A stretch of 64,000 nt of DNA from a bacterium (GCA_024226735.1 JAAELL010000122.1:1-64000); one strand, 5' to 3'; positions 7,954 through 18,901 are shown, numbered from the stretch's first letter. The notes: a model not told the origin generated them from the letters alone. Numbers and translations are program-made.

Positions 7954-9603
7954 CTACTGGAAGAGGATCGTCAAGCCGTCGGTGAAGTTCGACGTCGACG
8001 TCGGGTTGTTGTCGCGGTACCAGGCTTGGAAGTGCCAGGTCTCCCCGGGCAGGATCGGAACGCTCGGGCTGAGCGGAATGTCCATCGTGTCGACGTCGAG
8101 CGAGAACGTCCCGTTCGCTCCGGAGTTGCGGATCTGCGACGGAGCCGCGTACCTGCCGACGTTGCCGAGCAAGCAGATGTTGCCCTGGCTTCCGCCCGGG
8201 CCCTGCAGGAAGCCCATCGTCCGACCGGTGAAGAAGTAGCCGAACTGATTGCTCGGCAGCTCACGGGCGGCGAGCAGAAGGCGGTTGCCGCCCGCTTGGT
8301 TGCTGCCGTTGGCGCGAATCTCGGCGGGCAGTCCGGACGAGTTCGGGACCGCGGGACCGCAGTAGTTCGTGCCGATCTCCTGGCACGTGTCGAGCTCGAC
8401 GAAATGCGCGGCACCGAGGGCAGGCGGAATCACCGTCGCCGGCCCGCCGACGACGAGTATCTCGTTCTCGAGCGCAACGGCGCGCCCGAACGCGCCCGTC
8501 TGCATCGGCTGAACGTTGGCGACCCGGTCGCTGCGGCGCCAGACCCCACCGCTGTCGAGCCGGAACGCGTACACTCCCGAACGCGCGCCGGGCGTCGAAG
8601 GTGAGGCGCCGACGACCGACGTATCGACGTCGATCGCGACCGACATTCCCAGGCGGTCGCCGACCTGCGCGTCGAACGCGACGAACTTGGACGCGAGGAA
8701 CCAGGAGTCGGTCGAGTCGATGTGCCGGAACACGTACGCCGAACCCGACGCTTCGCCTGCGTCGTCGTCGAACGGAGCCCCGACGACGACCTGAGCATCG
8801 GAGACCGAGACCGAGAAACCGAACCCGTCGCCGCCCGCGAGGTCGAACGGGGCGAGCCGCGTGTGCTCGACCCACAGCCCATTGGGCAGATCGAACCGGA
8901 ACACGTACGCCCCGCCCGCTCCCATTCCGTCCTGGTCGAGGTGGGCCCCGATGACGGCCCACTCCTGGTCGATCGATACGTCGTAGCCGAAGAACTCCCA
9001 CGGAGCGCGGTCGCTGGCGAGGATCTTCTGGCGCTCGGTCCACACGTTCGTCGCCGGGCTGCGCGTCAAGACGTAGACCGAGCCCGCGTTGCCATCGTCA
9101 CCGATCGCACCGACCAGCGCTGTGTTGCCGACGAGCGCGATCGAGCCGCCGAAGGCGTCGAATGCCTCCCCGTCGGACGCGACGATCTTCTGCGTCTGGT
9201 TCCAGACGCCGTTCGTGGAGTCGTAGCGGAAGACGTAGACCGCACCGCACGACAGAGCCGCTCCGCTCGCGCCGGACGCGCCGACCATGATCGTGTTGCC
9301 CGCGACGGCGACGCTCGCGCCGAACTCGTCGGAGGCGATGCTGTCCAAGCCGACGAGCTTCTCCTCCTGGGCCCAGGGACCGCCCGAACCCGAGCGACGG
9401 AACACGTACGCCGCGCCGGTCAGGTCCTGGTACTGCGCACCGACGATCGCCGCCGTTCCGTCGATGGCGACGTCGCAGCCGAACGCGGAAGCGGCGGCCG
9501 CGTCGACTCCGACGCGGAGGTGTTCGACGCACTGCGGGCTCGCCGCAGCGGGGATGGCCATTGCGCCCACGAGAGCGAAGGCCTGAGACCGAGCAAAAAG
9601 CAT
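7954..9603 (-). CDS. Secreted FG-GAP (integrin-alpha-like) protein with CTD
   Basis: A 549-aa protein. ATG 9603 follows AGGAG at 7 nt and opens a signal peptide of about 22 residues. Seven FG-GAP-type repeats follow, each of the form FG-x-S/D-V-A-I-x-G-x-x-x-x-VGA and then a YVFR strand, giving a beta-propeller like integrin alpha. A complete CTD closes the protein: NYCGPAVPNSSGLPAEIRA, NQFGYFFTGRTMGF, GGSQGNICLLGNVGRY, GETWHFQAWYRD, TSNFTDGLTILFQ. It is exported and probably displayed or released; ligands are unknown. Confidence 0.88.
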   Translation of the reverse strand: MLFARSQAFALVGAMAIPAAASPQCVEHLRVGVDAAAASAFGCDVAIDGTAAIVGAQYQDLTGAAYVFRRSGSGGPWAQEEKLVGLDSIASDEFGASVAVAGNTIMVGASGASGAALSCGAVYVFRYDSTNGVWNQTQKIVASDGEAFDAFGGSIALVGNTALVGAIGDDGNAGSVYVLTRSPATNVWTERQKILASDRAPWEFFGYDVSIDQEWAVIGAHLDQDGMGAGGAYVFRFDLPNGLWVEHTRLAPFDLAGGDGFGFSVSVSDAQVVVGAPFDDDAGEASGSAYVFRHIDSTDSWFLASKFVAFDAQVGDRLGMSVAIDVDTSVVGASPSTPGARSGVYAFRLDSGGVWRRSDRVANVQPMQTGAFGRAVALENEILVVGGPATVIPPALGAAHFVELDTCQEIGTNYCGPAVPNSSGLPAEIRANGSNQAGGNRLLLAARELPSNQFGYFFTGRTMGFLQGPGGSQGNICLLGNVGRYAAPSQIRNSGANGTFSLDVDTMDIPLSPSVPILPGETWHFQAWYRDNNPTSTSNFTDGLTILFQ

Positions 9604-9700
9604 GACGTTCTCCTAGGGGTCGCGGCCCAACCAAGAACGGGGCGGACGACTGGTTCCAGGATACGCCGGCAGCCAGCGCGGGTTTCCATCCGGAAGGGTG

Positions 9701-10837
<1,137 letters not shown>

Positions 10838-10908
10838 AGGGGCAGGATACGGAGGCTCCCGGCAACCATGCGCCGGGGACCGTCGATTATCGCTCCGGGG
10901 GCTCCCGG

Positions 10909-11755
10909 TCAGTCCTTGTGCGCGACGACGCGCTCATCGCCCATCTGGAGCGACAGAGCCATCTTCTGCGCGACCTTGCCGAACAACGTCTCGTAGACGC
11001 GCAAGACGCCCTTGGTCGACACGCGCCGCGTGAAGTCGACCCAGGTCCAGTAGCGCGGGCCGGACAGGCCCTGGGCGTGGGCGTAGAGCTTCGCCTGCTC
11101 CGAGACCATGTGCTCGGAGAACAGCATGTACATGATCAGGTAGACCTTGCTGAACAGGCGGAACTTGATCATCGGCTTGATGATCGGCATCAGCCACTAG
11201 TGACGCACGACGATCGGGAAGAGCTTGTGCAGGTTCTCGATCTGCCGCTTGTTCTCGAACTCGATCGAGCTCGTGCGGTTGAACTTGACCGGGAAGTCGT
11301 CGTAGGCCGCGACCGCGTAGCCCATCTCCTTGGTCGTGTCCTCGATGTCGAACATCGGGTACGGCTGCATGATCGACACGAGCGGGTGGTCGACCCTGCA
11401 CTGGATGTTCAGCCGCACCGTGTCGAGCTCGTCCTCGAGCGTCGTGTTCTTGCGGAAGACGGCGTTGCGAATGTAATCGTTCGCCGATTCGAAGGCGATG
11501 CGCGCGTACACGCAGCCGGCCTTCTCGAGCTGCTTGATGTGCCGCCCCTTCGTCATGTTCGAGTACAGATGCATCCCGGTCGTCACGGAAAGGGCGACGA
11601 CGTCCGGGTCGTATTCCTCGATCTTCTCGATCCAGTCCCTGTCCGGCAGGAACAGGCGCCTTGGCGTCGTGGCCCGCGTCCTTGATGGCGCGCGAGAGCC
11701 ACATGATGCCCAGCATTTCCTGCGGCAAGTCGTCGTTGACGATCCGGACCTTCAG
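10909..11755 (-). pseudogene. Broken B12-binding radical SAM protein gene
   Basis: Pieces of one protein lie in three frames. First, a B12-domain start (VRIVNDDLPQEMLGIMWLS, about 11750-11650). Then LPDRDWIEKIEEYDPDVVAL in a second frame, about 11640-11590. Then MHLYSNMTKGRHIKQLEKAG onward in a third frame from 11586. The sequence jumps from the B12 domain directly to the late radical-SAM barrel (AGCVYARIAFESANDYIRN), so the CxxxCxxC iron-sulfur segment, about 200 residues, is deleted. A stop (TAG at 11197-11199) then interrupts the C-terminal domain between VVRH and WLMPIIKPM. Lesions: at least two frameshifts, one large in-frame-context deletion and one stop. Intact relatives resemble the HpnJ/BchE family. 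Confidence 0.75.
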
Positions 11756-11927
11756 CGGTCTCCGGGTGCGGTTCAGGGTGCTCAGGGCCGTCTCTGTGCC
11801 CGGGATGACCGACGACTGGCCGTCTCTCGCCGGGACAAGGCGGTTCGGGAAAACATATCGGTAGCGGCCCCCCCTGAGGCTGAAACGGGGACTGCAACCC
11901 AGTCTCAAGACCCGTTTCGAGGCGTGC

Positions 11928-13109
11928 TCAGACCGGGGCGAGCCTCGACTCGATCCCGGCCGCCTGCAGGAGCACGGCCTCGACCTGTGTGAACGTCAGC
12001 TCGCGGTCGAATCGCCCGGCACGCGCGATGCCCTCATTCACGAACCGTTCACCTAGCTCCGGTTCTTCCAAGAGCGTCCGAATCGCCTCGCGCAGCGCCG
12101 CCCGATCCTGCGGGTCGACGAGAAGTCCGTTCACCCCGTGCTCGACGACCTCGGGATTGCCGCAGACTCCGCTGGCGATGGTCGGCGTTCCGAGAACTTG
12201 AACCTCGAGCAGCGTGTGCGACAACCCTTCGTACTCGGAGTTGAGGACGAAGACGTCCGCCGCGCGGATGTAGAGCGGAATCTCGGCATGGGGCACGTTG
12301 CCGAGAAACGTCACGCGATCGGACATTCCGAGCTTCGCGGCGAAGGCACGCCACGGCTCGAGCATGTCGCCATCGCCCGCGACGACCAGATGCACGTCGG
12401 GCGCCAATCCTTGTAGCGCCTCGAGAATGCGGTCGACGCGCTTCCACACCATCAACCGGCAGATCGTCAGGACGTACTGCTTCTCGCCGTCGAGCCCGAG
12501 CCGCGCACGCGCCTCCGCCTTTGTCGCCGTGAGCTCCGAAGCGCGCGGTCCGTGGTACGCGTTGAGGATGCGCTGCGTCTTCCCGGCCGGAACGCCGTGG
12601 TGCTGGATCAGGATCTGACGCAGGAATTCGGAGCAGCAGACGATGTGACGACACCACTTCCACCAGCGCCGCTGGAGGAAGCGCGTCAGCCTGACCTTGA
12701 GCCCGTAACTTTCCGTCTGGAAGGTCACGATGTCCACGCTCTCGGGACACCAGCCCTTTCGGTGCGCGATCTCCCACGAACCATCGACCATGATGCGAAT
12801 GACGGTCGGAACGCGGCGCAGGCGCGCGGCGAGGACGTGCAAGAGCGCAAGGTGCTCGTTGACGTACACGACGTCGCACCCCTTCGCCTCCCGCAGGACT
12901 GCCCAGAATGCCTTCAGGTAGCGGACCGGGAGGGGGCCGCGAGGAATGGCGATCACCGGGTAGGGGTACCCCTGGGGCTCCTCGGAGCAGAACGCCACCA
13001 CCTTCACCTCGTGCCCCCGATCCCGCATGAAGCGGGCAAAACTCGGCACATACACGGCGGGTCCGCCCAGATCGGGCGGGAATACAGGGGAGGTCAGCAG
13101 CACGCGCAT
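11928..13109 (-). CDS. Glycosyltransferase, GT4 family
   Basis: A 393-aa GT-B fold enzyme. The N-terminal Rossmann half begins RVLLTSPVFPPDLGGPAVYVP with the donor/acceptor Gly loop. The C-terminal half carries LTICRLMVWKRVDRILEAL, FLGNVPHAEIPLYIRAADVFVLNSEYEGLSH and the EX7E-type segment EGLSHTLLEVQVLGTP that holds the nucleotide sugar. It probably transfers a hexose onto a lipid-linked or surface glycan at the cytoplasmic membrane face. It stands upstream of the dead radical-SAM gene with 172 nt between them, so they may once have been one unit. Sugar and acceptor are not predictable. Confidence 0.88.
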   Translation of the reverse strand: MRVLLTSPVFPPDLGGPAVYVPSFARFMRDRGHEVKVVAFCSEEPQGYPYPVIAIPRGPLPVRYLKAFWAVLREAKGCDVVYVNEHLALLHVLAARLRRVPTVIRIMVDGSWEIAHRKGWCPESVDIVTFQTESYGLKVRLTRFLQRRWWKWCRHIVCCSEFLRQILIQHHGVPAGKTQRILNAYHGPRASELTATKAEARARLGLDGEKQYVLTICRLMVWKRVDRILEALQGLAPDVHLVVAGDGDMLEPWRAFAAKLGMSDRVTFLGNVPHAEIPLYIRAADVFVLNSEYEGLSHTLLEVQVLGTPTIASGVCGNPEVVEHGVNGLLVDPQDRAALREAIRTLLEEPELGERFVNEGIARAGRFDRELTFTQVEAVLLQAAGIESRLAPV

Positions 13110-13243
13110 GGGGCGCAGAATCTACTCCCTCGGGCCGGTATGAGAATCTCTGTTGCCGAAAGCCGGCCGGATTTGACAGTCTTTCGGGCCAGACCCGCTC
13201 GCCGGCGTATCGGCGATCGTTTCGTGATCCCGAAAGGAGCCCC

Positions 13244-13576
13244 ATGGCCAAACGTACACTTAGCACACTTTTGATCGCAGGTAGCCTGCTGGCTCTGTCG
13301 AGCTGCAACTCCGGCCCGCACAAGCTGCGCCGCAGTTGGGAAGACTGGACCAACCAGAAGTACACGCAAGACTCCTGGATTCACGGTGCACTTCTGCAGG
13401 ACGTCCTGCCGGTGTACCCGATCGTCGGCTTCGTGCTCTCGATCGGCGACATCCTGTTCGTCAACACATACTACTTCTGGTCCGACGACGCCTGGGATCG
13501 CAAAGGCACCGGCTTCGACCACAAGGCGCTCGAAGGCGCGGAGAAGTCGGTCGGATCGTTCATCGACGACATGTAG
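13244..13576 (+). CDS. Small lipoprotein, DUF3332-like
   Basis: A 110-aa protein. AAGGAG stands 6 nt before the ATG. The signal ends in a lipobox (LALSSC, Cys21 would be lipidated). The core HKLRRSWEDWTNQKYTQDSW, then LLQDVLPVYPIVGFVLSIGDILFVNTYYFWSDDAWD, matches the DUF3332 pattern with one central hydrophobic hairpin. The family is of unknown function. It is monocistronic on the plus strand, followed 40 nt later by a strong hairpin. Confidence 0.8.
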   Translation: MAKRTLSTLLIAGSLLALSSCNSGPHKLRRSWEDWTNQKYTQDSWIHGALLQDVLPVYPIVGFVLSIGDILFVNTYYFWSDDAWDRKGTGFDHKALEGAEKSVGSFIDDM

Positions 13577-13616
13577 ACAGCTCCCGATGGCGCGACAGAG
13601 CGCCAGAGGATTAGGG

Positions 13617-13650
13617 CAGGGGCCGCGTTCCTTTCGGAGCGCGGCCCCTG
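13617..13650 (+). terminator. Terminator hairpin after the DUF3332-like gene
   Basis: A perfect 11-bp stem (caggggccgcg / cgcggcccctg) with a 12-nt loop, 40 nt after the stop of the small lipoprotein and 38 nt beyond the purF stop on the other strand. It could serve both convergent genes. The tail attcgtt is only weakly T-rich. Confidence 0.65.
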
Positions 13651-13688
13651 ATTCGTTGGCTCGCGGCATCAGCGAACGCGCGCGGACC

Positions 13689-15170
13689 CTACGGCAAGAC
13701 CGGAACCTTGTCCCCGTGACTGTGCCTCTCCTCCTCGATCGCCTGCAACCGCTCCACGGTGATGTCCCCAGTCGGATACTCCCCCGTGAAACACGCATTG
13801 CAGAACTGCTTCAGCTCCGGATTGCCCGCCCGCGCAGCCTCGTTCATCCGGTCGCGCTCGAGGTACACGAGGTGATCGACCCCGAGGAACTCCGCGATTC
13901 CGTCCACCGTCCGGCCGTCGGCGATGAACTCGCGCTTCGAAGCCATGTCGATGCCGTAGGGGCACGGAGCGACCAGGGGCGGGCTCGTCACTCCGAAGTA
14001 GACCTTCTTGGCTCCCGCGTCGCGGGCCATGCGAACGATGCGGCGGGAGGTGTTGCCGCGAACGATTGAATCGTCGACGAGCATCACGTTCTTGCCCTCG
14101 AACTCGAGCGGGATCGGGTTCAGCTTGCGCCGAATCGAGCTGCTGCGGCTCGCTTGGTTGGGCATGATGAACGTGCGCCCGATGTAGCGGTTCTTCACCA
14201 GGCCCTCGCGGTACGGCATGCCGAGCTCCTGGGCGACCGCCATCGCTGCGTCGCGTGAGGAATCGGGGATCGGGATCACGACGTCGGCCACGGGCGCGTC
14301 CGCGTCGCGCCATTGCTTGCCGAGGGCCTCGCCGAAGCGCTTGCGAGTCTTGTAGACCGAAACGTCGTCGAGGAACGAGTCGGGGCGCGCGAAGTAGACG
14401 TACTCGAAGATGCAAGGGCGGTGCAGCTCACGGCCGACCTCGCGACGCGTGACGTTGCGGTCCTTGTCGACGAAGACCGCCTCCCCGGCACCGATGTCGA
14501 CCGTGCGCTTGTAGCCGTTGACGTCGAGCACAACGCTCTCGGAGGCGCACGCGAACCAACGGCCCTCGCCCGTCGTCTTCTCGCCGAAGCAGATCGGCTT
14601 GATGCCGTACGGGTCGCGAAACGCGACCATGCCGAGGTCCGCGATCGTCGCGCAGACCGAGTAGGCGCCCTTGACCTCCTGGTACACGCGCTTCACCGCG
14701 GCAAAGATGTCGTCCGCCGCGAGCTTGCCCGCTTCGGCGAGGCGCTGGGCCAGGGTCTCCTGAAACACGTAGAGGAGCAGCTCGAGGTCGCAGCTCGAGT
14801 TGAGCCGCGTCCCCGAGGCGGTGAAGCGCGAGCGGCACAGCTCCTGGAAGTTCGTGACGTTTCCGTTGTGCACCATCGCCGTCCCGACGGGGAACGTGTG
14901 GTGGAACGGCTGCGCGTCCTCATCGTGGCCGCTGCCGACCGTCGGGTAGCGCACGTGACCGACCCCGAGGTTGCCGCGCAGGCGCGCCATGTTCTCGTCG
15001 TTGAACACCTCGACGACGAGCCCGAAGCCCTTCTTCACGTTGAACTTGTCCGTGAAGGTGATGATCCCCGCGGCGTCCTGGCCCCGGTGTTGCACCGCCA
15101 GGAGGCCTTCGTAGATCTCGCCGGCGACGTCGGTTCCGTCGGGGCCGTAGATGCCAATGAATCCGCACAT
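13689..15170 (-). CDS. purF: Amidophosphoribosyltransferase
   Basis: A 493-aa enzyme catalysing the first step of purine synthesis: PRPP plus glutamine gives 5-phosphoribosylamine. Met1 is followed by Cys2 (MCGFIGIYG), the N-terminal nucleophile of the class II glutaminase domain (about 1-230), with HRGQDAAG and HNGNVTN. The phosphoribosyltransferase domain carries the PRPP loop VMLVDDSIVRGNTS. Late Cys pairs and the FCNACFTGEYP ending suggest the iron-sulfur type found in Bacillus. Start 15170 is fixed because Cys2 must follow the initiator. Length is normal. It is cytoplasmic and not in an obvious pur operon. Confidence 0.96.
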   Translation of the reverse strand: MCGFIGIYGPDGTDVAGEIYEGLLAVQHRGQDAAGIITFTDKFNVKKGFGLVVEVFNDENMARLRGNLGVGHVRYPTVGSGHDEDAQPFHHTFPVGTAMVHNGNVTNFQELCRSRFTASGTRLNSSCDLELLLYVFQETLAQRLAEAGKLAADDIFAAVKRVYQEVKGAYSVCATIADLGMVAFRDPYGIKPICFGEKTTGEGRWFACASESVVLDVNGYKRTVDIGAGEAVFVDKDRNVTRREVGRELHRPCIFEYVYFARPDSFLDDVSVYKTRKRFGEALGKQWRDADAPVADVVIPIPDSSRDAAMAVAQELGMPYREGLVKNRYIGRTFIMPNQASRSSSIRRKLNPIPLEFEGKNVMLVDDSIVRGNTSRRIVRMARDAGAKKVYFGVTSPPLVAPCPYGIDMASKREFIADGRTVDGIAEFLGVDHLVYLERDRMNEAARAGNPELKQFCNACFTGEYPTGDITVERLQAIEEERHSHGDKVPVLP

Positions 15171-15282
15171 GGGGGTCGCGCCGATGGGCCATACGGCCCT
15201 GTTGTGCCCGGAGCCGTCGTGTCCGGACGGGGCTGGGGGGTGCACAAGATAGGCCGCTCCCCGAGCCCGGACAAGCGACGGG

Positions 15283-17133
15283 TCAGTCCTCTCCAGCGTA
15301 TCCGATCGCCTGCAGGTCCTCGACCTCCCGCGCGCCCAGCGCGCGCTGGTCCCCTTCGGTCCACAGGCGATCGGCAAACAGCCGCTCGCCGAGCTCTCGA
15401 GGGGCCTCTGACGGCACTCCGCTGCGCGGCGCGAGCTCGTGCGGATCCGCATCGAGGTCGAAAGCCGAGGTGAGCTCGACGAACCCCGCGCCGGGAACGA
15501 GCCCCAGGAGGTCCGCGCGCCGCAGCCGGCGGCGTGCGCGCGGCGCCTCGATCTCAGTGCGTGCGTCGCAGGCAAGGCCCAATCCGTCGATGTGGACGAT
15601 CTGCGCATCGAGGGCGTCGAGCCTGCCCCGCACCTCGCGCTCGAGCTCGGCGTCGGGCGCGTACATCTTGAGCTTGGAGGCGATCAGCCGACCGTCCTCG
15701 ACGCGCCCCACGGCCTTGACGAGCGCGCCCTCCCGCGGCCCGTCCGCACTGGCGCCGTCGCCGTAGTAGCGGACACCCGGGCCCAGCACGACCGGCACGC
15801 CATGGACCCGCAGGGCGCCATCCTTCAGCTCGGCCGGCCCCTTCAGCTCCGTGGGGTCCCCCGGCGGCTTGGAGCTAGGGCGCAGCACCGCGACGCTGAC
15901 GCCGCCGGACGCGTCACGCTCGAGCTTCGCTTCGACCCGCACACCCGGGTCGAGCTTCGTTCGCTTGGTACCGGTCGCGTCGGAATCGGGTCGCACGACG
16001 CGCACGAGCTTGTCCTGACCTCGGCGCAGGGACTGACTGTACGAGCCGGGCTCGAGGTGCTCTGCGAACGCAGCCTGAACCGCGTGCGGATCGGCGAGCC
16101 GATCGACCCCCGGCACCGCGCCGACATCCGACACGCCCGCCGCGTGCAGCAGCGTCGGGAAGAGGTCGACGAGGCTGCACGGCGTCTCGACGCGGCCGGC
16201 GCCGCGGCCAGGGACGTGCAGGATCCACGGGACGCTCAGCAGGTTCTCGTACAGCCCGTGGCCGTGACCGATACGTCCGTGCTCGAGGAACTCCTCGCCG
16301 TGGTCGGACACCACGCACACGATCGTGTCTTCCGCGAGCCCGGACCTCTCGAGGTGGTCCATCAACCGGCCGAGCTCGTCGTCGATGTAGCGGATCGCGC
16401 CGTCGTACAGCGCGAGCAAGACCTCGAGGTCCGCGTCGCTGAGCTGCTCACGCCCGTGGTTCACCGCGTCCCGCAGCTCGCGCCAGTCCTTGCCCCGAAA
16501 ACGCTCGACGTCCGCCCCGTCCGTGAAGAGCGTGGCGTACTCGTCCGGGACCGGATACGGCCAGTGTGCGTCGAGGAAGTGCAGGTATAGGAAGAACGGC
16601 TCGTCCCCCGCGCGCTCGTCGAGCCAGTCGCGTGCCCTCCAACGGATCTCGCGCGCATCCCCGGCACCGTCCGCGTAGACATCGAAGCCCTGCTCGAAGC
16701 CCAATCCGCGGCGCAGCTGCGCATTCATGACGAACGCCGCGGTCTCGTAGCCAGTGGCGGCAAAAGCCTCGGCGAGCGTGCGCGCCCCCTTCGGCACGAC
16801 ATCGCTGTGCATGCCGTCCGCATCCTTGGAACTGCCTTGGTAGACCCCGTGCTGAGCGGGGTACAAGCCCGTCAGAATCGTCGGAACGGACGGCTTGGTC
16901 CAACCGGCGGTCGCCGACGTATCGGCGAAGACGTACCCGCGCTCCGCGAGACGATCGAGCGTCGGCGTCGTCTCGCGCCGCTCGTAGCCGTAGCAACCCA
17001 GATGGTCGGCTCGCACCGTGTCCATGCAGATCAGAAGGACGTTCGGCGGTGGCGCGTCGGTGCGCCCGCAAGCGGACGCTGTGGCGCATGCCAGGGCCAG
17101 GAGCATTTGCGTGCGCGCAGCGTGAATCTTCAT
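15283..17133 (-). CDS. Sulfatase-fold lipoprotein without the CxPxR signature
   Basis: A 616-aa protein with a lipoprotein-type signal (ATASAC, Cys22). The alkaline-phosphatase/sulfatase fold is clear: NVLLICMDTVRADHLGCYGY with the metal Asp38, SDHGEEFLEHGRIGHGHGLY, and PILHVPG-like strands. At the nucleophile site the sequence is GWTKPSVPTILTG, with Thr79-x-Pro-Ser-Val instead of Cys/Ser-x-Pro-x-Arg. It therefore cannot be activated by formylglycine formation and is more likely a phosphodiesterase or phosphotransferase-like member. Residues about 440-500 hold a DUF5666-like insert. It lies 8 nt after the AlgE-like gene and is probably co-transcribed. Confidence 0.8.
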   Translation of the reverse strand: MKIHAARTQMLLALACATASACGRTDAPPPNVLLICMDTVRADHLGCYGYERRETTPTLDRLAERGYVFADTSATAGWTKPSVPTILTGLYPAQHGVYQGSSKDADGMHSDVVPKGARTLAEAFAATGYETAAFVMNAQLRRGLGFEQGFDVYADGAGDAREIRWRARDWLDERAGDEPFFLYLHFLDAHWPYPVPDEYATLFTDGADVERFRGKDWRELRDAVNHGREQLSDADLEVLLALYDGAIRYIDDELGRLMDHLERSGLAEDTIVCVVSDHGEEFLEHGRIGHGHGLYENLLSVPWILHVPGRGAGRVETPCSLVDLFPTLLHAAGVSDVGAVPGVDRLADPHAVQAAFAEHLEPGSYSQSLRRGQDKLVRVVRPDSDATGTKRTKLDPGVRVEAKLERDASGGVSVAVLRPSSKPPGDPTELKGPAELKDGALRVHGVPVVLGPGVRYYGDGASADGPREGALVKAVGRVEDGRLIASKLKMYAPDAELEREVRGRLDALDAQIVHIDGLGLACDARTEIEAPRARRRLRRADLLGLVPGAGFVELTSAFDLDADPHELAPRSGVPSEAPRELGERLFADRLWTEGDQRALGAREVEDLQAIGYAGED

Positions 17134-17141
17134 CGATCTCC

Positions 17142-18893
17142 TCAGAACTTGAAACGCACTTGGAACTTGCCGACGTACGCCATGTCCGCGTCGTCGGGAA
17201 ACGCGTCGCCGGGATCGAAGGCGCCGAGCACGACCTCGAAGTCCCAGCTCTCGAAGGAGCGGTCGCCGTAGATGAGGTCGAACCCCCAGCCGAGGTCACG
17301 GTGGACGCCGTCCGGATTGCGCTCGAGGTCGGTGTCGAGCAGGAACGGCGCTGGCTCGTCCTGCCGATAGCGGTGCGCGACGAGGTCGAGCGACCGCCGG
17401 CGACCGATCCGTGTGCCGATACCGAACGTCAGGATCTCCAGGTTCGACAGCTCCGGATCGACGAGCTCGCCGTAATAGCGGAACGAGGTGACTCCACCGA
17501 ACTTGCCGTTGTTGTCCTGTAGCCCGGTCTGACGGAATGCGCCGTCATCGTCGTCGTTCGGGTCGTCGTCCCCTGTTCCGCGCGCGTAACCGAAGCTCAA
17601 GTACACCGGGTCGATCGCTTCCGGACGCCAAACGGCGCCGGCGTCGACCCCGTACGAGTCGAGATCGATGTCGCCGGTGTAGCCGCGCAGGACGCTGTAC
17701 TCGAGCCACACATCGCTGTGCGGAAGCCATTCGCCCAGGGCGCGCAGGCCAAAGTGGATCGGGTAGTCGCGGTCATCGCGATCGTCGCGCCGGTCGACGA
17801 CGTAGGCCGCGAGCGAGCGGTCCTCGTCGCCATGGGAGAAGTACGCCATGAAGTTGTCGGTCGCCTCGTCCCGCGGGCTGCCGTCCGACAGCGTCGTGCT
17901 CGCGGAGAGCTCGAACCGCATGTTGGAGCCGGCAAAAATGGCGCGCACCGCATCGAGGTTTTGGTCGTACAGCCACTCGCGGTCGTCATCGAAATCCTGC
18001 CGGCCGACCTGCAGGTCGAACCCCGGCGTGAGATCGGACAGGTACGCGTACGCCTCGCTCAGGCGCGTCTTGTCGTCGCGCGAGTCGCCGTCCTCGTCGT
18101 CGTCCCGGAACAAGACCCGGTGCCGCACGCGACCGATCGCGTGGAACCGGCCGGAGGGGCGCCAGGCGATGCGCGCCTGGGCAGAGAATGCATCGTCGAC
18201 GCGGTCCTCGTCGTCGTTCTCATCCAAATCGAGCTCGCGCTCGTCGACGCGTTTCCACTCGAGCTGCCCACCGATCGACACCGTGTCGCTGATGCGGATC
18301 GTCTCTAGCACCTCGTCGTCGTCGTCGCCCACGTCGCGCGACTCGGCGCGCACGTTCAACCACGGCGGCTCCGCGGTGCGTGCGAACGACGCCACCTCAC
18401 GATCGTGCAGGAGCTCGGCGGGCAGGACGACGTCCCAGCGCATCAGCCGGACGCGCGTCGTGCCTTCGGCGGTCTCGAGCGCGTCGACCCGACCGATGAG
18501 CCGATCACGACCGGCCCCGCGCGGCGCGATCTCGCGCGCCGAGAACTTGGTCGGTCCGCGGTAATGGCCCTCCACCTCCACCCGAGCTCCCTCGAGGCGC
18601 GTCCGATGGAGCTGCTCGAAGAGCGTCCGCTCGCCGATCGACAACCGCATCCCCAGCAGCGACGCGTCATCGCCACTGGCCGCCACGCTCGTAACGGTGC
18701 CGATCAACACCTCGTTGTCGCGCGGATCGATCAGCTCGGCCTTCGACGCGACGAATGTCCCGGTCGCATCGAGGCGGCCCCGAACCGCGAGCCAGTGGCC
18801 GGTGCGCAACTGCGTCGCGGGCGAGGTTTGCCCGCGGGCTTCGGTGGCGACGAGCATGAGGAGCGCGGCGCTGAACAGTAGGTGCCGGATCAT
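17142..18893 (-). CDS. AlgE-like outer-membrane barrel with DUF5666-like N-terminus
   Basis: A 583-aa protein with a signal peptide (1-22, ending EARGQ). Residues about 30-200 are two DUF5666-like beta modules (VRGRLDATGTFVASKAELID, VEVEGHYRGPTKFSAREIAP). From about 210 it is an alginate-export-type beta-barrel: alternating strands with acidic Asp-rich turns, YAYLSDLTPGFDLQVGRQDF, and a final aromatic strand GKFQVRFKF ending in Phe, as outer-membrane proteins require. It starts 8 nt after the phosphotransferase stop. It is the likely outer-membrane exit for the glycan or product made by the upstream genes. Start 18893 is the ATG of the signal peptide. Confidence 0.8.
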   Translation of the reverse strand: MIRHLLFSAALLMLVATEARGQTSPATQLRTGHWLAVRGRLDATGTFVASKAELIDPRDNEVLIGTVTSVAASGDDASLLGMRLSIGERTLFEQLHRTRLEGARVEVEGHYRGPTKFSAREIAPRGAGRDRLIGRVDALETAEGTTRVRLMRWDVVLPAELLHDREVASFARTAEPPWLNVRAESRDVGDDDDEVLETIRISDTVSIGGQLEWKRVDERELDLDENDDEDRVDDAFSAQARIAWRPSGRFHAIGRVRHRVLFRDDDEDGDSRDDKTRLSEAYAYLSDLTPGFDLQVGRQDFDDDREWLYDQNLDAVRAIFAGSNMRFELSASTTLSDGSPRDEATDNFMAYFSHGDEDRSLAAYVVDRRDDRDDRDYPIHFGLRALGEWLPHSDVWLEYSVLRGYTGDIDLDSYGVDAGAVWRPEAIDPVYLSFGYARGTGDDDPNDDDDGAFRQTGLQDNNGKFGGVTSFRYYGELVDPELSNLEILTFGIGTRIGRRRSLDLVAHRYRQDEPAPFLLDTDLERNPDGVHRDLGWGFDLIYGDRSFESWDFEVVLGAFDPGDAFPDDADMAYVGKFQVRFKF

Positions 18894-18901
18894 CTGGCGA
18901 G

